Of a stretch of 58,788 nucleotides of DNA, positions 1-11,419 are shown one piece after another; the stretch's first letter is position 1; every line of letters begins with the position of its first letter. The translations under genes were made by a program, and so were the position numbers. The DNA is taken from the NCBI GenBank assembly GCA_000226015.1, contig JH152975.1:14073-72860 (forward strand), written 5' to 3'. The notes under the pieces were generated by a model that worked only from the letters and a program-made list of their open reading frames with translations, was not told the DNA's origin and searched no databases. The stretch is from Mnemiopsis leidyi. Lineage: Eukaryota > Ctenophora > Tentaculata > Lobata > Bolinopsidae.

Positions 1-54
1 AATTTACAAGAATGAGATTGAAGTCTAATATTTGAGGGAAGGTGCATCATATCA

Positions 55-963
55 TTAGCTTTTCTGCTTGAGCCATTGCCCATCATCACCCATCTCATAG
101 ATGAGTGGTAACTCATTTGTGCCAAAAATGACGCTGCTGCTCTTTGTTGCTATGAAATGAAAGAGATTTCTCATATCCTGACAAAAATTCTCCGGCTCAC
201 AATGGGGCGAAGTTGAGCAATTCAACAAAATGAAGTCATCTGAAGCCGATGCTGGTCTAATATACCTTGGATCAGATTCAAAGTCAAAATAGGGAATTTT
301 AATGAAACCTGTATCATTGTCGAAAACAGTGAATACACCATCTGATTCCCATCTAAGAATACTTCGTAATTCTAATTCTGGTCCTCTATAGCTAAATTCA
401 GCTTCTCGTAATGTTCTATCTCTTAAATCAAAAGCCACATCTGTAACAATTGGAGAGGCAACTTCATTATTGAACCTCGTGTTCAGAGCTAAAGTCTTCC
501 ACATTTGAACATTAAACTGTTTTTCAGACTGGTGAAAGTACTGTATCAGAGACAGAGATATTGGATAAGATGTATTTCCTTCGTCAAGAAATCCACCAAT
601 GACATAGAGTGAGAGATAATCACTCATACTGGCAGTCATGGTATCGATTGTACTGTTCATATGTTTGGGAGAGTCAAGATGGGCAAGTACCACTGCCTCA
701 TTATCATAAATGACTATGACATGGCATGTTGTGGCTCCAGAAGTACCAATACATTCGACTTTATCAGCTCTTGTGAAACTAACTGTACTGTATTCACCCT
801 GACAAACATAGAGGGAACGAGACACTACTTTCTTGGGATGGTCGTTGAAGACATCAGCTCTATTTCTGATGGTGTTGTTTGAAATAATGGACTCCAAAAG
901 TTCTTCTGAAGAAGGGTTTATCAAGTCCTCTGCATGGTTTTTACCATCAATGTGAAGAACCAT
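55..963 (-). CDS. NTAN1: Protein N-terminal asparagine amidohydrolase (NTAN1), intronless
   Basis: Seen: one uninterrupted 302-codon frame from an ATG at 963 to a stop at 55-57. By recall it aligns along its whole length with animal NTAN1 (about 310 aa): the N-terminal VDG-like stretch (here HIDGKNH), the hallmark GATTCHVIVI around Cys80, RGPELELRS in the middle and LNCSTSPHCEPENF near the C-terminus. Family knowledge: NTAN1 deamidates N-terminal Asn to Asp, feeding proteins into the Arg/N-degron pathway; the Cys after ATT is the catalytic nucleophile and is present here. The ATG matches the usual start, so the protein is full length. Odd point: the other conserved multi-domain genes in this window are split into four to eleven exons whereas this one has none, which suggests either a retroposed copy or lineage-specific intron loss. 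No poly(A) tract is visible beside it, but only 54 bases of 3' flank lie in the window. Confidence 0.93.
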   Translation of the reverse strand: MVLHIDGKNHAEDLINPSSEELLESIISNNTIRNRADVFNDHPKKVVSRSLYVCQGEYSTVSFTRADKVECIGTSGATTCHVIVIYDNEAVVLAHLDSPKHMNSTIDTMTASMSDYLSLYVIGGFLDEGNTSYPISLSLIQYFHQSEKQFNVQMWKTLALNTRFNNEVASPIVTDVAFDLRDRTLREAEFSYRGPELELRSILRWESDGVFTVFDNDTGFIKIPYFDFESDPRYIRPASASDDFILLNCSTSPHCEPENFCQDMRNLFHFIATKSSSVIFGTNELPLIYEMGDDGQWLKQKS

Positions 964-3493
964 GTTAATGTCTAATCATTGAGGTAGATCTGAGAAAAGT
1001 TTATAGGGGCAAAAATCAGCGTATTTTCTAAACAGTGACTCAGAACATACAGTAAAACTTTTATTTACCGTGCCTCTATTTACTGGTCCCCAAAATTTGT
1101 CAATACTTTTATGTATTATGTATTTGGAAATTTTACCTCCCGTCTTTTTTGTGGGTCATGTGTCAAAGCATATTATCTCAGAGTGGTAACAGTATAAGGC
1201 ACCTAAACTACCCTGTAAAAGCATGTTATACTGCTTTATCTACAATACACTAGATGCTTGACACAAGTCCAGCACCTGATCCTCTATCAGCATGATTTGA
1301 CAAGTCCAGCACCTGATCCTCTATCAGCATGATTTGATTGCATACATATACAACACAAATCAATATGTACATAGACTGGGGTTGGCAATGGGAACTGGAT
1401 CACCCAATAGCTGATGGTTATTGCGCACACGAGATGCTCAATATATTCTTATCATGTCACTTTGTGATACAGTCTTAATGTACAGGCTATCAGCTGATAC
1501 ACACCTGTGCCGAGATCTCCAACTTAAGATGAAATTAAATATGTGGGCCAGTGCTTGTACAGGAGTGCTCCGGCCTCCGACACTCAACACCTGTGTTTTG
1601 GTGACCCACGAATCATTTGATTACATACATCTCTGAGGTGTCCGAGAGCAAGATTTTCATTGTGTAATCTTGTATGTAATTGATTGATTTGAAAGATTTC
1701 AATAAAAACAGGAATTGCCCCCGCTTTGTTTGGTCTCAAGCGGACGCTTAAGATTTCCATCTCTCTTTTAGACTAGAATCTAGATACCGCTATGAAGTTG
1801 CAGCCATCGTAAACTTAATACTTTGATAAATGATGATATTCACTACGAATTTTTGTAAACTAGATACCACAGTCCGCAATAAAGTAAGAGCAACGGCTAA
1901 CTAAAAACTCAAGCGTTTTGAACGTTAAATTTAATAGTTTCACATTACCAAGCGCTTAGATCCTGAAGAATAGTCCACGCTACAATTACAAAGACCAGGT
2001 GAAGCCGAAAGGCAGAAACACATTCAGACTTAATGGCTGCAACTCCGCGTCTAGAACTCTGCTGAGTGCTGCGCGTTCCTAAAACTCGGCATACCGTAAA
2101 CATGGGCGACACAGTGTTGCGGACGCAGTTACGTCCTTTCTTGTTGATTTATTTCCTGTTGTTGTAAATACGTTCGCGGTTTCCTCCAGGGGGTCATATC
2201 TTTTGTTCAGAACATCGTTGTTACATCGTTTCTAAGTGTTAAATGTTAATTTGTTGAGTTTTTGCTGCAACAATCGTCTATCTTAATCTACAAGTACACG
2301 GACACCTATTTTGTCGATTTTCCGCTATATTTTGCTACACTAGCTATACCCGCAATCTTAAATCAATTCACAATTCCCCTGTCCTCACGTTACGTATTGA
2401 AATTAAATTATTCAAAAAAAGTGTTCATATTATGCGCCTATTCACCTTTAAATACCAAGATTTGGTGCACGTAGGAAGTAATTACAGTCAGCAGTCAGTG
2501 CAATGCGCGGCGCATCATTTATTTCATCTGTTACGTAATTTAAATTACTTTACGTAGGAGCAGGTGGGACACCGGACACGTCCATCTACCTACCTACCCA
2601 CCCCACCCCCAAAATCCGTCCACTTTAAACCATCTACTTTACTTTTTTGCCTTCGGCAAAAAAGTATTAGAGATGGAAAAAATATGTTGGATACATTCTA
2701 AAATCAATTTGATCATAAGTGTACATATAGCTATCAATAAAGTAAGCAGCCATTATTTGGTTAAAATAAAGCCCTAGTTGGGCCAAATTCATTTACGTTG
2801 CCTCAAACCCTCCCCCAGGGACCGAGTAAATAGAGGTTTTACTGTTATTCTAACTCTGACCTTTTACTATGGAAGTATTCAAAACTTGCGAAAAGACAGG
2901 AATTGACAGAAACTTATGATAGGATGTGTGATTACTTTGTAAAGGGCTAAACCTTTAAAGTGGTTGGGCAATTTAATGAAAGTGCACACGTCTGGTACCA
3001 GCACTTCATCTAACTGGCAACAAGTGCTCTTCATCTTTATGTTTTTTTGGTATTTGAAGTTGATATGTGGACATAGTATTAAAACCCCACTCAGAAACAT
3101 CAAGTCTTTACTATATCTTAAATTGTACCACCACAGGCACATGCATTATTCACATATCATGTACCTACACATCTCCAACACCCCAATATAGCGTAGCTGT
3201 AGCCAATATACTGCCCCTCCGTGGTAAAAAGGGGCCCCTGGTATAAAGGCTTACTGGGAGCTATTTGGGCAAATATGGCCGAAAAATCTAAATGAATAGT
3301 GAAGTTATCAAACCAAATAAACCATTTTGCTTGTCACGCAGTTAATCTTGCAAAATTGTCCCAAATTTTTATGACAATTTGGTGCCCCCTTATGACAGCA
3401 CCACCCAGCTTAGCGGGGGCTGTCTAGGAGCATTGCTATGCTGCTGAAATACCCAACATTTTTTTTCTTGATGGTGCTCACTAACTTCATGCC
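964..3493. other. Intergenic region upstream of NTAN1
   Basis: I see no convincing gene here. It is AT-rich, the open frames are short and unlike any family I know, and it contains one 37-bp direct duplication (1263-1336). The divergent promoter of NTAN1 should lie at its left end, but no clear core element stands out. Around 3195-3440 there is a patch with G/C runs (such as GGGGCCCC) that looks like old transposon sequence but whose ends I could not define. Confidence 0.5.
1263..1336. repeat. 37-bp tandem duplication (two copies)
   Basis: Two adjacent, essentially identical 37-bp units, starting at 1263 and 1300, each containing CAGCACCTGATCCTCTATC. A simple recent duplication with no other feature attached. 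Confidence 0.9.
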
Positions 3494-3740
3494 TTAGTAT
3501 TTGTATTTGTTACACCTGTACCCAGGCTTTTACAGGTATACTGAAGGAGCCCCTGGAAGATTCTAGATCTTTTAACGGAGACCCTCCTCATTTAACCCTC
3601 AATCACGGTTTCCCGGTCATTCCGCTGAGTCGACCGAAGAAGATTGCATAGGCAGATGCCCTTAGCGCTCCTCCTCTAGGATTGGCCGAACTGGGAATCG
3701 AACCCCCGATCTTCTAGGGATTTGCTGGAGAGGCAAGCAG
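3494..3740 (-). mobile_element. tRNA-derived SINE, copy A
   Basis: On the minus strand this unit carries a pol III B-box-like GGTTCGATTCC (plus-strand 3694-3704), then a body of about 200 bp ending in CTGGGTACAGGTGTAACA and a short run of the hexamer ATACAA. That is the layout of a tRNA-derived SINE: tRNA-like head, unrelated body, simple-repeat tail. Related copies lie at 4112-4326, 7700-7823 and 30945-31390. The 5' boundary is approximate because the A box is degenerate. Confidence 0.75.
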
Positions 3741-4111
3741 CAGATGTCTGAGGCATGTGGGACGGTAAACCCCTGAGTGGGTCTGCCATAATGTCCCTGT
3801 CATCAGGTGATGCTGTAGAATCAGTTAGGCATCAGCTGTCTGAACAGCCTCCGGGTAGATGAGTCTTTCAACGAGAAACCCATCTTTGTTTGAAAAAGTG
3901 GCAGTCAAACAGAAATCTGTACATTGGGAGTATTGATGGTTCCAGTCAATAATGTGTAGGGAGCACAGAAGGGATGTTGATATAGTGGCCTTAATCTGTT
4001 TTTGGTTGGTTTCTTCACAAGACAGTCCGAGAGTGTGAGTGTAGATATTAATTGGCGGGAGCCGTTTATTTTGTGCATGTGCCCCACCTTTTTTTCTTAA
4101 AACAACAATTT

Positions 4112-4326
4112 ATATTTGTATTTGTATTTGTATTTGTTACAGCTGTACCCAGGCTTTTACAGTTATACTGAAGGGGCTCCTGGAAGATTCTAGATCTTTT
4201 AACGGAGACCCTCCTCATTTAACCCTCAATCACTGTTTCCCGGTCATTCGGCTGAGTCAACCGAAGAAGATTGCATAGGCAAATGCCCTTAGGGCACTCC
4301 TCTAGAATTGGCGGATCTGGGAATTA
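4112..4326 (-). mobile_element. tRNA-derived SINE, copy B (5' truncated)
   Basis: Same body and tail as copy A, in the same orientation and very similar over about 200 bp, with a longer (ATACAA)n tail (four units, plus-strand TATTTG repeats at 4112-4137). The match stops inside the B box: plus-strand CTGGGAAT continues into unrelated TATAAG. The head is therefore missing, as in a 5'-truncated retrotransposed copy. Confidence 0.75.
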
Positions 4327-4956
4327 TAAGACAAAGGGGGCCACCCTATATTTAAAGTGAGTTACTGAGATGTGAAGTGGTACGGTTTAGAATGATTAGC
4401 GGATAATAGTAATTTTCTCTGTCGGTGGGAGTTTTTTCAGCATCCTTTCGCCACCACAGCAACCCACCTCCAAGTATTGTAGTTTCATGGCATACCATTC
4501 TCAGGAGTAGTATCATAATAACATGACAATATGATCATACCTACGTTATAAGTTAAAACCTTAACCCAATATAAAACTCAGGTCTAAAAATTTCATTTGC
4601 ATTTCTGCATTCAGTGAAGCGTATAAAATTAGACTGCTCCATATTCATTGTAGACAAAATTTGATGATTAATAAATAGTAAATCAACTTCATATCAAGTT
4701 AACTTACGTTAACAGATCTCTGAAAAAGTTGCTAAACTGTAAACACGTACATCTTTGTGCGAGCTTAAGTTAAACAAAATTTTCGAGTTAAAGAAAATGT
4801 TATTTTCTCGTCAGCAATGTAACACAATAGAAATATATACCCTTCCGCTTTTCCCAAAAATGTTATAATTATATAAAAAATTATCATAGTCAAGTTCATC
4901 CATAAATAATGAATATCTATTCCAAAACCATCTTATTAAGAAGTTCACAATAGTAT

Positions 4957-5740
4957 TGACGAGATGATATCCGTTTGACGAGATGATATCCGTTTACCGT
5001 TTTAACGAAAGGTTCAGCTTTAGCTGCGTGAGTCGGGAATCACCGTGACAAATATCCGTTTAATTGTAGGCTTACAACCTACCGTCATCGCTTCGCGCGC
5101 GTCACACCTGCTCCTCGAGCGAAGCGTAATGATTCAAAGAATCGTGGACGCGCATCGCCCGTTAATCCGTTTAACTTTCTAACGAAATGTCACCAGGAGA
5201 GCAGCAAGCTGCGAGTCGCGCGCAAGTCGGGTAACACCTCAACAAACAATAGTATAATGTCGTTAAAACTCAATTTTATATTTGCACTGGTCACTGAAAT
5301 TGGTTAGCTAAGCAAACCCCTTTCGCGCGTAGCCTGCATAAGCACCTGGTTAGGTATTGAAATATCAGCAGCATTGTTAAATTTTGAAGCACGAACGGAA
5401 GAGTTCACCTAGCTAGGTGCTTACGAATGCTACATTGCATGCGTGTGGCGCGGCGCACGCAAAAGGGCTCTGGTTATAATTGATTAACATTTTAATCCCT
5501 GTGCAAACTTAGCTTGGTGATATTCAACACTCGCAGCTTTGTCGCGGTGATACCCGACTCACGCAAAACGTTAGACGGATATAATCTCGTCGCGTCAATC
5601 GCAGCTCAAAGACGAATATTTTGACGAGATGATATCCGTTTAATTTTTAACAAAACGTCTTGCCAAGAGAGCAGCAAGCTTAAAGCTGCGAGCTGCGCGT
5701 GAGTCGGATAAAAACTTTGACCTTAACAAACGAATATTAT
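4957..5740. repeat. Cluster of a dispersed GC-rich repeat (GATATCCGTTT family)
   Basis: Roughly 90-120 bp units recur here: a start like TTGACGAGATGATATCCG, then TTTAACGAAA, a middle with AGCTGCGAGTCGCGCG, and an end like GAGTCGGGTAACACC followed by GACAAA. Copies run at about 4957-5062 (start tandemly doubled), 5159-5250, 5619-5738, and inverted at 5508-5601. Further copies lie at 29576-30123. The base composition is much richer in CpG than the surrounding DNA. No coding capacity. Family not recognised. Confidence 0.75.
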
Positions 5741-6573
5741 AAACTTGTCAAGAGCTCAGCGCGAAATAAGGGCGGTCGCGCGAAGCAAAAGCTCCCAAGC
5801 CACAGGGCTATGTTGGCCTGGAGGCTGCTCGATCAAACACATATCATACCACATACATATGTTCAATGTTAAGTACTTTAATTTAACATGACATTTCAAT
5901 TGCCTGGGGACCTCAGGCTAATTTTTGCTTAGAGAGCCGAACGGAGGGAAACGTAGAAAGAGCCGCGCAACGCCCGCGGTAACATTTCAATAATATTGAT
6001 ATTATTAATTATATACATATTTCTATTGCTCTAACCAGAGGCCATTTGCGCGCGTCGCGCGCGCCACCGGAGGTGGCTGGAAATTTTATGATCTAGCTGC
6101 GTATTTAGCGCATGGTTAGGCGAAATACTTTTTTATGGGTCATTTGTGTATTCAAGTTACTGGGCGCTGCGCGCGCGGCTCTTTCGATTCTACGGTTTCT
6201 TTCGAGGCCGAGCAAAGACTGAGGTCCCCTCAACGGGCGATGCGCGTGTAAAATTTCTTAAAATTCTGGTCACCAGGCCAGAAATGCGTAAGAGCGCGTG
6301 ATGGCCGCAACAGTAGGTTATCAACCTACAAAGGTCCCCAGGTAAAGCAACAACGACTGAGGTCCACAGGCAATATTAAGGCCCAACCTTGTTTGAATTC
6401 CATGTCCATAGTCGTAATGATTCGTGTTTGCTTCTAATATCAACCCTTCTTATTATCATGAAAATATAAATTGATGGTGCAGCGAATACAGAATAAAGTT
6501 AACGGGCGATGCGCGTCCACGAGGAGCAGGTGTGACGCGCGCGAAGCGATGACGGTAGGTTGTAAGCCTACAA
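5064..6573. mobile_element. Foldback element with 75-bp inverted ends and an inner inverted pair
   Basis: The arm at 5064-5165 is the reverse complement of the arm at 6499-6573, essentially base for base over 75 bp, apart from a 27-bp insertion in the left arm (after CTGCTCCTCG). Inside, a second inverted pair (about 5907-5975 with 6168-6234) shares GGGGACCTCAG and GTAGAA...AAAGAGCCGCGC. A further part of the arm (TAGGTT-TCAACCTACAA) reappears at about 6313-6333. There is no significant open frame. Nested inverted repeats without coding capacity suggest a non-autonomous foldback DNA element or several nested insertions. No target duplication could be fixed. Confidence 0.6.
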
Positions 6574-6941
6574 AGAATAAAGTAAAGTTTTGTTTTTAGT
6601 TAAAGTTTTGTTTTAGTTACTATGCATCACAAATTTATGATACATGATAAAATAGACTTATTTGTGAGATGGTCCTCAATTTCCAGACCCTTATGAATTT
6701 AAAGTTGTTTTTATCGTTTCTGACATTTAATTGCTGATGGTTAATTGCTGATGGTTAAGTTGTATTGTTGAATTCAAAGGCTCCGAATTCTTTTGAATTT
6801 TCATTTAATTCTGTCTTTCTTTTGATTCATAAAGTTTCATTTCACAATGACACATAAACATATGAGAATGTTAGCATATTTGATATTATGTAAGTATCTT
6901 CTGAATTACAGCTAAAAATTGATAACTTATTGTTAGCTGCC

Positions 6942-9900
6942 ATGGTAATCGTAGACTGCCATGCTCATCTCAGCGACGAGTTATTCCATGATGTTCTCTC
7001 TGATATGATACTTGATTTTCAAAAGGAAGACATATTTGTGATATCTGTTGGAATGAATTACAAAGATTTCGAAGAAGTTGTTAAGATAGCCACAGAAAAT
7101 AAAGGCAGTGTTGGATTCGGGCTTGGTCTTCATCCGATTCAATGTGGAAAAATAGATGTATGCGCAATAGATTGGATTTAAGTGTTTCCTGACATCCTAA
7201 CTAGATTTTTCTAATATCCTATTTTACTTGAGTCTTTTATTGCCTGGTGTTGTCAGGTAAAGCTATCACCCTGAACATAACTCGTGGGGGTTATTTAGGG
7301 CAAAATCCGTACATTTCAAAGATAATTTTTTCCAGTATCTTACCATTTGGGCCCGAAGGGCCCAAATGGAAAGAATGTTTTGACACGTTTTGTGAAAGTT
7401 CACAAAAAGTACAAAACAAGGGTTGGCAATCGACAGCGTAATTATAGGCTTTAACTGCCTTATGCTGCAGAATGTGTTCCACATCATGAAATGTGTACAT
7501 AATTACCTCGCAACTACTACAACAAGATGTACGATCAAACAAGGAAAACAAAAAAAATGTAAAGTACGATCAAAATTCTTTCAAACTTACGTTTTATTAA
7601 GTAATTTGTTGAATAACAGATGACAGATTTGAAAATGAATGTATGAGCACGATTTTAATCTCAGTACTGAAAAAATCCTTCCAACAACTAATTCACGCCA
7701 GAACATGCAGAAGATTGGGGGTTCGATTCCCAGATCTGCCAATCCTAGAGAAGTGCGCTCCAGGAGCCCCTTTAGTATAACTGTAAAAGCCTGGGTACAG
7801 GTGTAACAAAATACAAATACAAAGAACATAAACACAGCGCAGTATGAATAAATTATGAAGGCAGCACGTACAACACAGTTATGTGCCTAAACTTTGCGCG
7901 TGCAATTTTCCAATCGTGACTGCATCGAATGGCTGCGTTAATTCGCACACCTGATTTCACATATGCAGAACAATGAGAACCAACCGAAATTATGTCTGGT
8001 ACGAGGTTGCATATTTTGATTCCTCATTCCGCAAGGTTTAATGACAATTAGCAACGGCATGATACAGGAAATTCAGCGGTAGCCTGACACAATGAAAGCG
8101 GCCACAATTCTTGTTTCTTTATAGACCTAAAACCAAACTAATCTTAGCTCAATCGTGAGTATATGTGTTGCTATTGCTGATGAATCTGTAAAGTAGACAC
8201 CCCTAAAAACCCAAACCATAAGGTAATAAATAAATAATAAAATAGTAAAATAAATAATAAACAATGATGCCAGCATCATCACACAATTACTCAAAATATC
8301 TAAGTAAATTTAAAAATTGTTAAAATCTAATAAATTGTTAAAATCTAATCCAATGAATGTTTGTTGAGCTACAATAGGATTATCCGTAAGATAGATATTA
8401 TGCTTTAACTTACTCTCTAATGATTCTATTCTATTTAAATATTCATCAGAGATTTCCCAAAATTTCCCACACCACATATTTAAAAAGCTTTAGTTTTACA
8501 CTTAAACGCTTCTTAATTTGATTTAAAAACGTTAAAACTAGATGAAATCTTAACCTCAATTGGTAACTTAATCCATAGTTTATGGGGTGTATCATAATAT
8601 CATCTTAATCATAAATACTAGATGTATTCATTTACTGATGTTTTCTAAATATACACCTAAGTCATGATAAAAACCTAGCTCAACTGTTTCCCCTTATGTT
8701 GGTGTGTAATAAGGTCCTTTTTTAAGCCTGGATTACCACACATTTTAAAGTATTAACAATTATAAAAATCAAAGCATGAATAGGTTGACTTAAACAATAT
8801 TGAAATCCTCAGAAACGACCCCTTTCTGTTGATGATACAACCAAGCTGCCTGATTTATTGGACAAATTCTCTTCATCTGCAATATGCCTTGGGGAATGTG
8901 GCTTAGATTTTTCTAAATGGCTATGTCCTACTTCTACTGAAAGAGATATGCAAAGAAGTGCATTGAAAGTACAGGTTTAAACAAAAATTAGAGATGTTTT
9001 TGCATATTTTAGTTAAGGTGACGACTGGATCCTTCATCATTAAAAATAACACCCAGGTAGGCCTTTATGAACTCAGTCAGAATTAAGTGCACCCCTGATC
9101 CCACACAGTAGTGGGCTCTACTTTGGGTGCATCAAAACTATGGAATAGCTAGTTAGATAAAGCAAGTTTCTAATCTCAGGATGGTCTGTGCCAGGCATTA
9201 CCTGATGTTAATGCTTCTGCAAGTCCAAACCTGTGTGTGTGTTCATTGTATAAGTATACGTCATACTATGCATGTTGCAGCCATCACAGTAACTAGTTGT
9301 AACGAAGTAGATAAAGTTGACAAAACAAGGGATAGTTTTGGAAAGTTGACTGCAAGTTGGCAAAAATGGATGTTATACAAAATGTAATGGTTTGTACCTT
9401 AATTGTAAAATAAGACTGGATTTATAAATCAGCATTCTATGAGCAAAACTAGACTACTAAATATGGGGGAGGGCGTTGGAATTAAAAAAATTAGGGCAAA
9501 ATCCTAAAAACAGAAGAAGCTTCCACACAAAGTTATGGTGGCACAAATTTGGGAAAGAATTTTAATCTAAAGGCTTAGAAATTTTAGAATTTATTCCAGT
9601 TGATTTGATTAAACCCTGCCCTTGATTTATTTTTCTGTTACTTTTGAACTCTACAGATTGAATTATCGAAGAAGCACAACTTACCTTTGAACCTTCATTC
9701 ACGATCTGCTGGCAAACCCCTGTTAGACATTCTTAGGCAGAATCATGTGGAAGGAGCTCTTCTTCATGCATTTGATGGTGGAAAAAAGGTTACTTTTCAC
9801 TCTCAATATTTATTTTGGAATCTTCTTGAATAACAGCTATTCTTTGAATGTTCTGAATATTATTTTGAAGGCATACGTCTTTCATAAACTATTTGCATAC

Positions 9901-11419
9901 TTATGACCTATGCAGTGTGCCTAGGTCTGCAAATTTTTTGCTGTAAATTTTTGGTATCATGCTCCCTCTCGATTGTATCCACAAAATGTTATCCACTTAT
10001 TGAAATTAAACAGAATTGCACACCTGTTCTCGACCCTTTTCTCCATTTGCTTTAAATATTGGAAAGTTTTAATTACATCGAATCTTTCACTAAGATTTAA
10101 GTTTTAGCTGAAATTCTACCGAATGAAAGCTTAAGTACATTACTTATGCAGATGTCACTCAAAATTATAAACTATAAGTTTTGGCCTAAATGTATAGTAT
10201 TTGCATTGCTAATACTGCCTACCACCCTCGTTCACCAACAGGCTGTAATGAGACACCAAAGTTAAACCTCTTGATTGTTGTCAGTGCATCCAATGACTAA
10301 ACCTTTACTTCCGTTACTGCCCAGTAGTACTGGTAATGCTGTATTGCTTCTGCCTTACACGAATTTTACGTAGATCTTCTGCTCATGATTTGTCACATTT
10401 TAATGTGATCCCTACCAATCACGAGATTGGCAGCTATATTATGTTTCATACCTGATTGTAAGTAAGTTTTGTTCGAGTATTCTGTGATGAAAGTCCTACA
10501 TACCCTCAGATCCCCCTTGCTGCCGTTTTTGCTATTCTTAAGAAAACCTCTTTTTTACCTGATTTTGCAGGCAAACCAAGAATTGCAATCTTATCGTTTT
10601 ACAAATTAGGTCGATGTTATAGAATCCAAATGTTTCTCGAATGTTAGAATTCGAACCTGTTTTTTATCTTATCTGCCTAAAGGCAATTAATGTTGACGAT
10701 GAAATATGAGTACTAATTTAAAGTTATGATCTCACAAAAAATGCAACTCGTTCTATCAACTTAAATATCCTCTTTTTCAATTTCCTAGTTATCCTACTGT
10801 GTTTGTACATAAAATAGGCAAGATATCATTTTAAATTTCTATGTCGGGATTTTAGTTGAATTGTTGTTGACATACGATGTAAGCAGAGAAGTTAGTTTAA
10901 TATTTGCTTCCAATCGAACGTGTTCAAGACTCAATGCAGCATGACATTCGTGTGCATTATATATAATAATTCTTGTCCTTGACAATCGTGATGTAATAGT
11001 GAGATTCATGTGTACATGTTACATTATGTTTTTGCGAGCAAATCATGTTTGCATTGGTTGGCGTTTTGCCAGTATCCATATTAATTTGACACATGACCCA
11101 ATGGATTTGATGACCTGCTCTTCAGGCAATCAAGCAGGGGGTCGAAGATGGCCACTATTTCTCGATAGCACCTTCAATAGTCCGCGACCCCTCCCAAAAG
11201 CAAGTGGCTACGAGCGTTCCACTAGATCGACTTGTGCTGGAGAGTGATTCTCCTGCTCTTGGTCCAGTCAAGGGACAGACAAATACACCTTTAAACCTGT
11301 TGCAAACTGTCGATTGTTTAGCGGACCTATTAAACTGCTCCAAGGAGCATGTTATCGAGGTCACTACAGAAAACGCCTTGAGACTATTCCCTAAACTTCG
11401 AGATCACATTAAATTGTAA
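6942..11419 (+). CDS. TATDN3: TATDN3-type TatD-family metal-dependent hydrolase (putative deoxyribonuclease), 4 exons
   Basis: Exons 6942-7157, 8813-8974, 9657-9788 and 11126-11419 (stop included) join in phase 0 through GT-AG introns to give 267 aa, close to the about 274 aa of vertebrate TATDN3. Conserved landmarks in order: VDCHAHLS (metal ligands His7, His9), GECGLDF (Glu100), LNLHSRSAG (His140), LLHAFDGG (His163), LESDSPALGP (Asp211), then VIEVTTENALRLFPKL at the C-terminus, which is characteristic of TATDN3 rather than TATDN1/2. All TatD metal ligands are therefore present. Family knowledge: TatD proteins are TIM-barrel, two-metal hydrolases with DNase/exonuclease activity; the role of TATDN3 in vivo is poorly known. 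The start ATG at 6942 is the first in frame and fits the family; an upstream non-coding exon is possible. The second exon is short and was found by homology and phase. A SINE lies in intron 1. Confidence 0.92.
7700..7823 (+). mobile_element. tRNA-derived SINE, copy C (internally deleted), in TATDN3 intron 1
   Basis: Plus-strand copy with a clean B box GGTTCGATTCC (7720-7730), then CCAGATCTGCCAATCCTAGAG. It jumps straight to CCAGGAGCCCC...CTGGGTACAGGTGTAACA and an (ATACAA) tail. Compared with copy A about 130 bp of the body is missing. It lies wholly within intron 1 of TATDN3 (7158-8812). The rest of that intron shows nothing I recognise. Confidence 0.75.
9789..11125. other. TATDN3 intron 3
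   Basis: Phase-0 intron between the HAFDGGKK exon and the C-terminal exon (donor after AAAAAAG, acceptor TTCAG). AT-rich; I see no repeat, RNA gene or second open frame worth naming. Confidence 0.7.

Noticed and set aside
3680-3710. Functional tRNA gene
   Set aside because: A B box is present, but there is no acceptor stem pairing or anticodon arm, and the same head recurs in other copies with a SINE body and tail.
4957-5740. CRISPR-like array of spaced repeats
   Set aside because: Units vary in length and orientation, are diverged, and lie in an animal genome; no cas genes.
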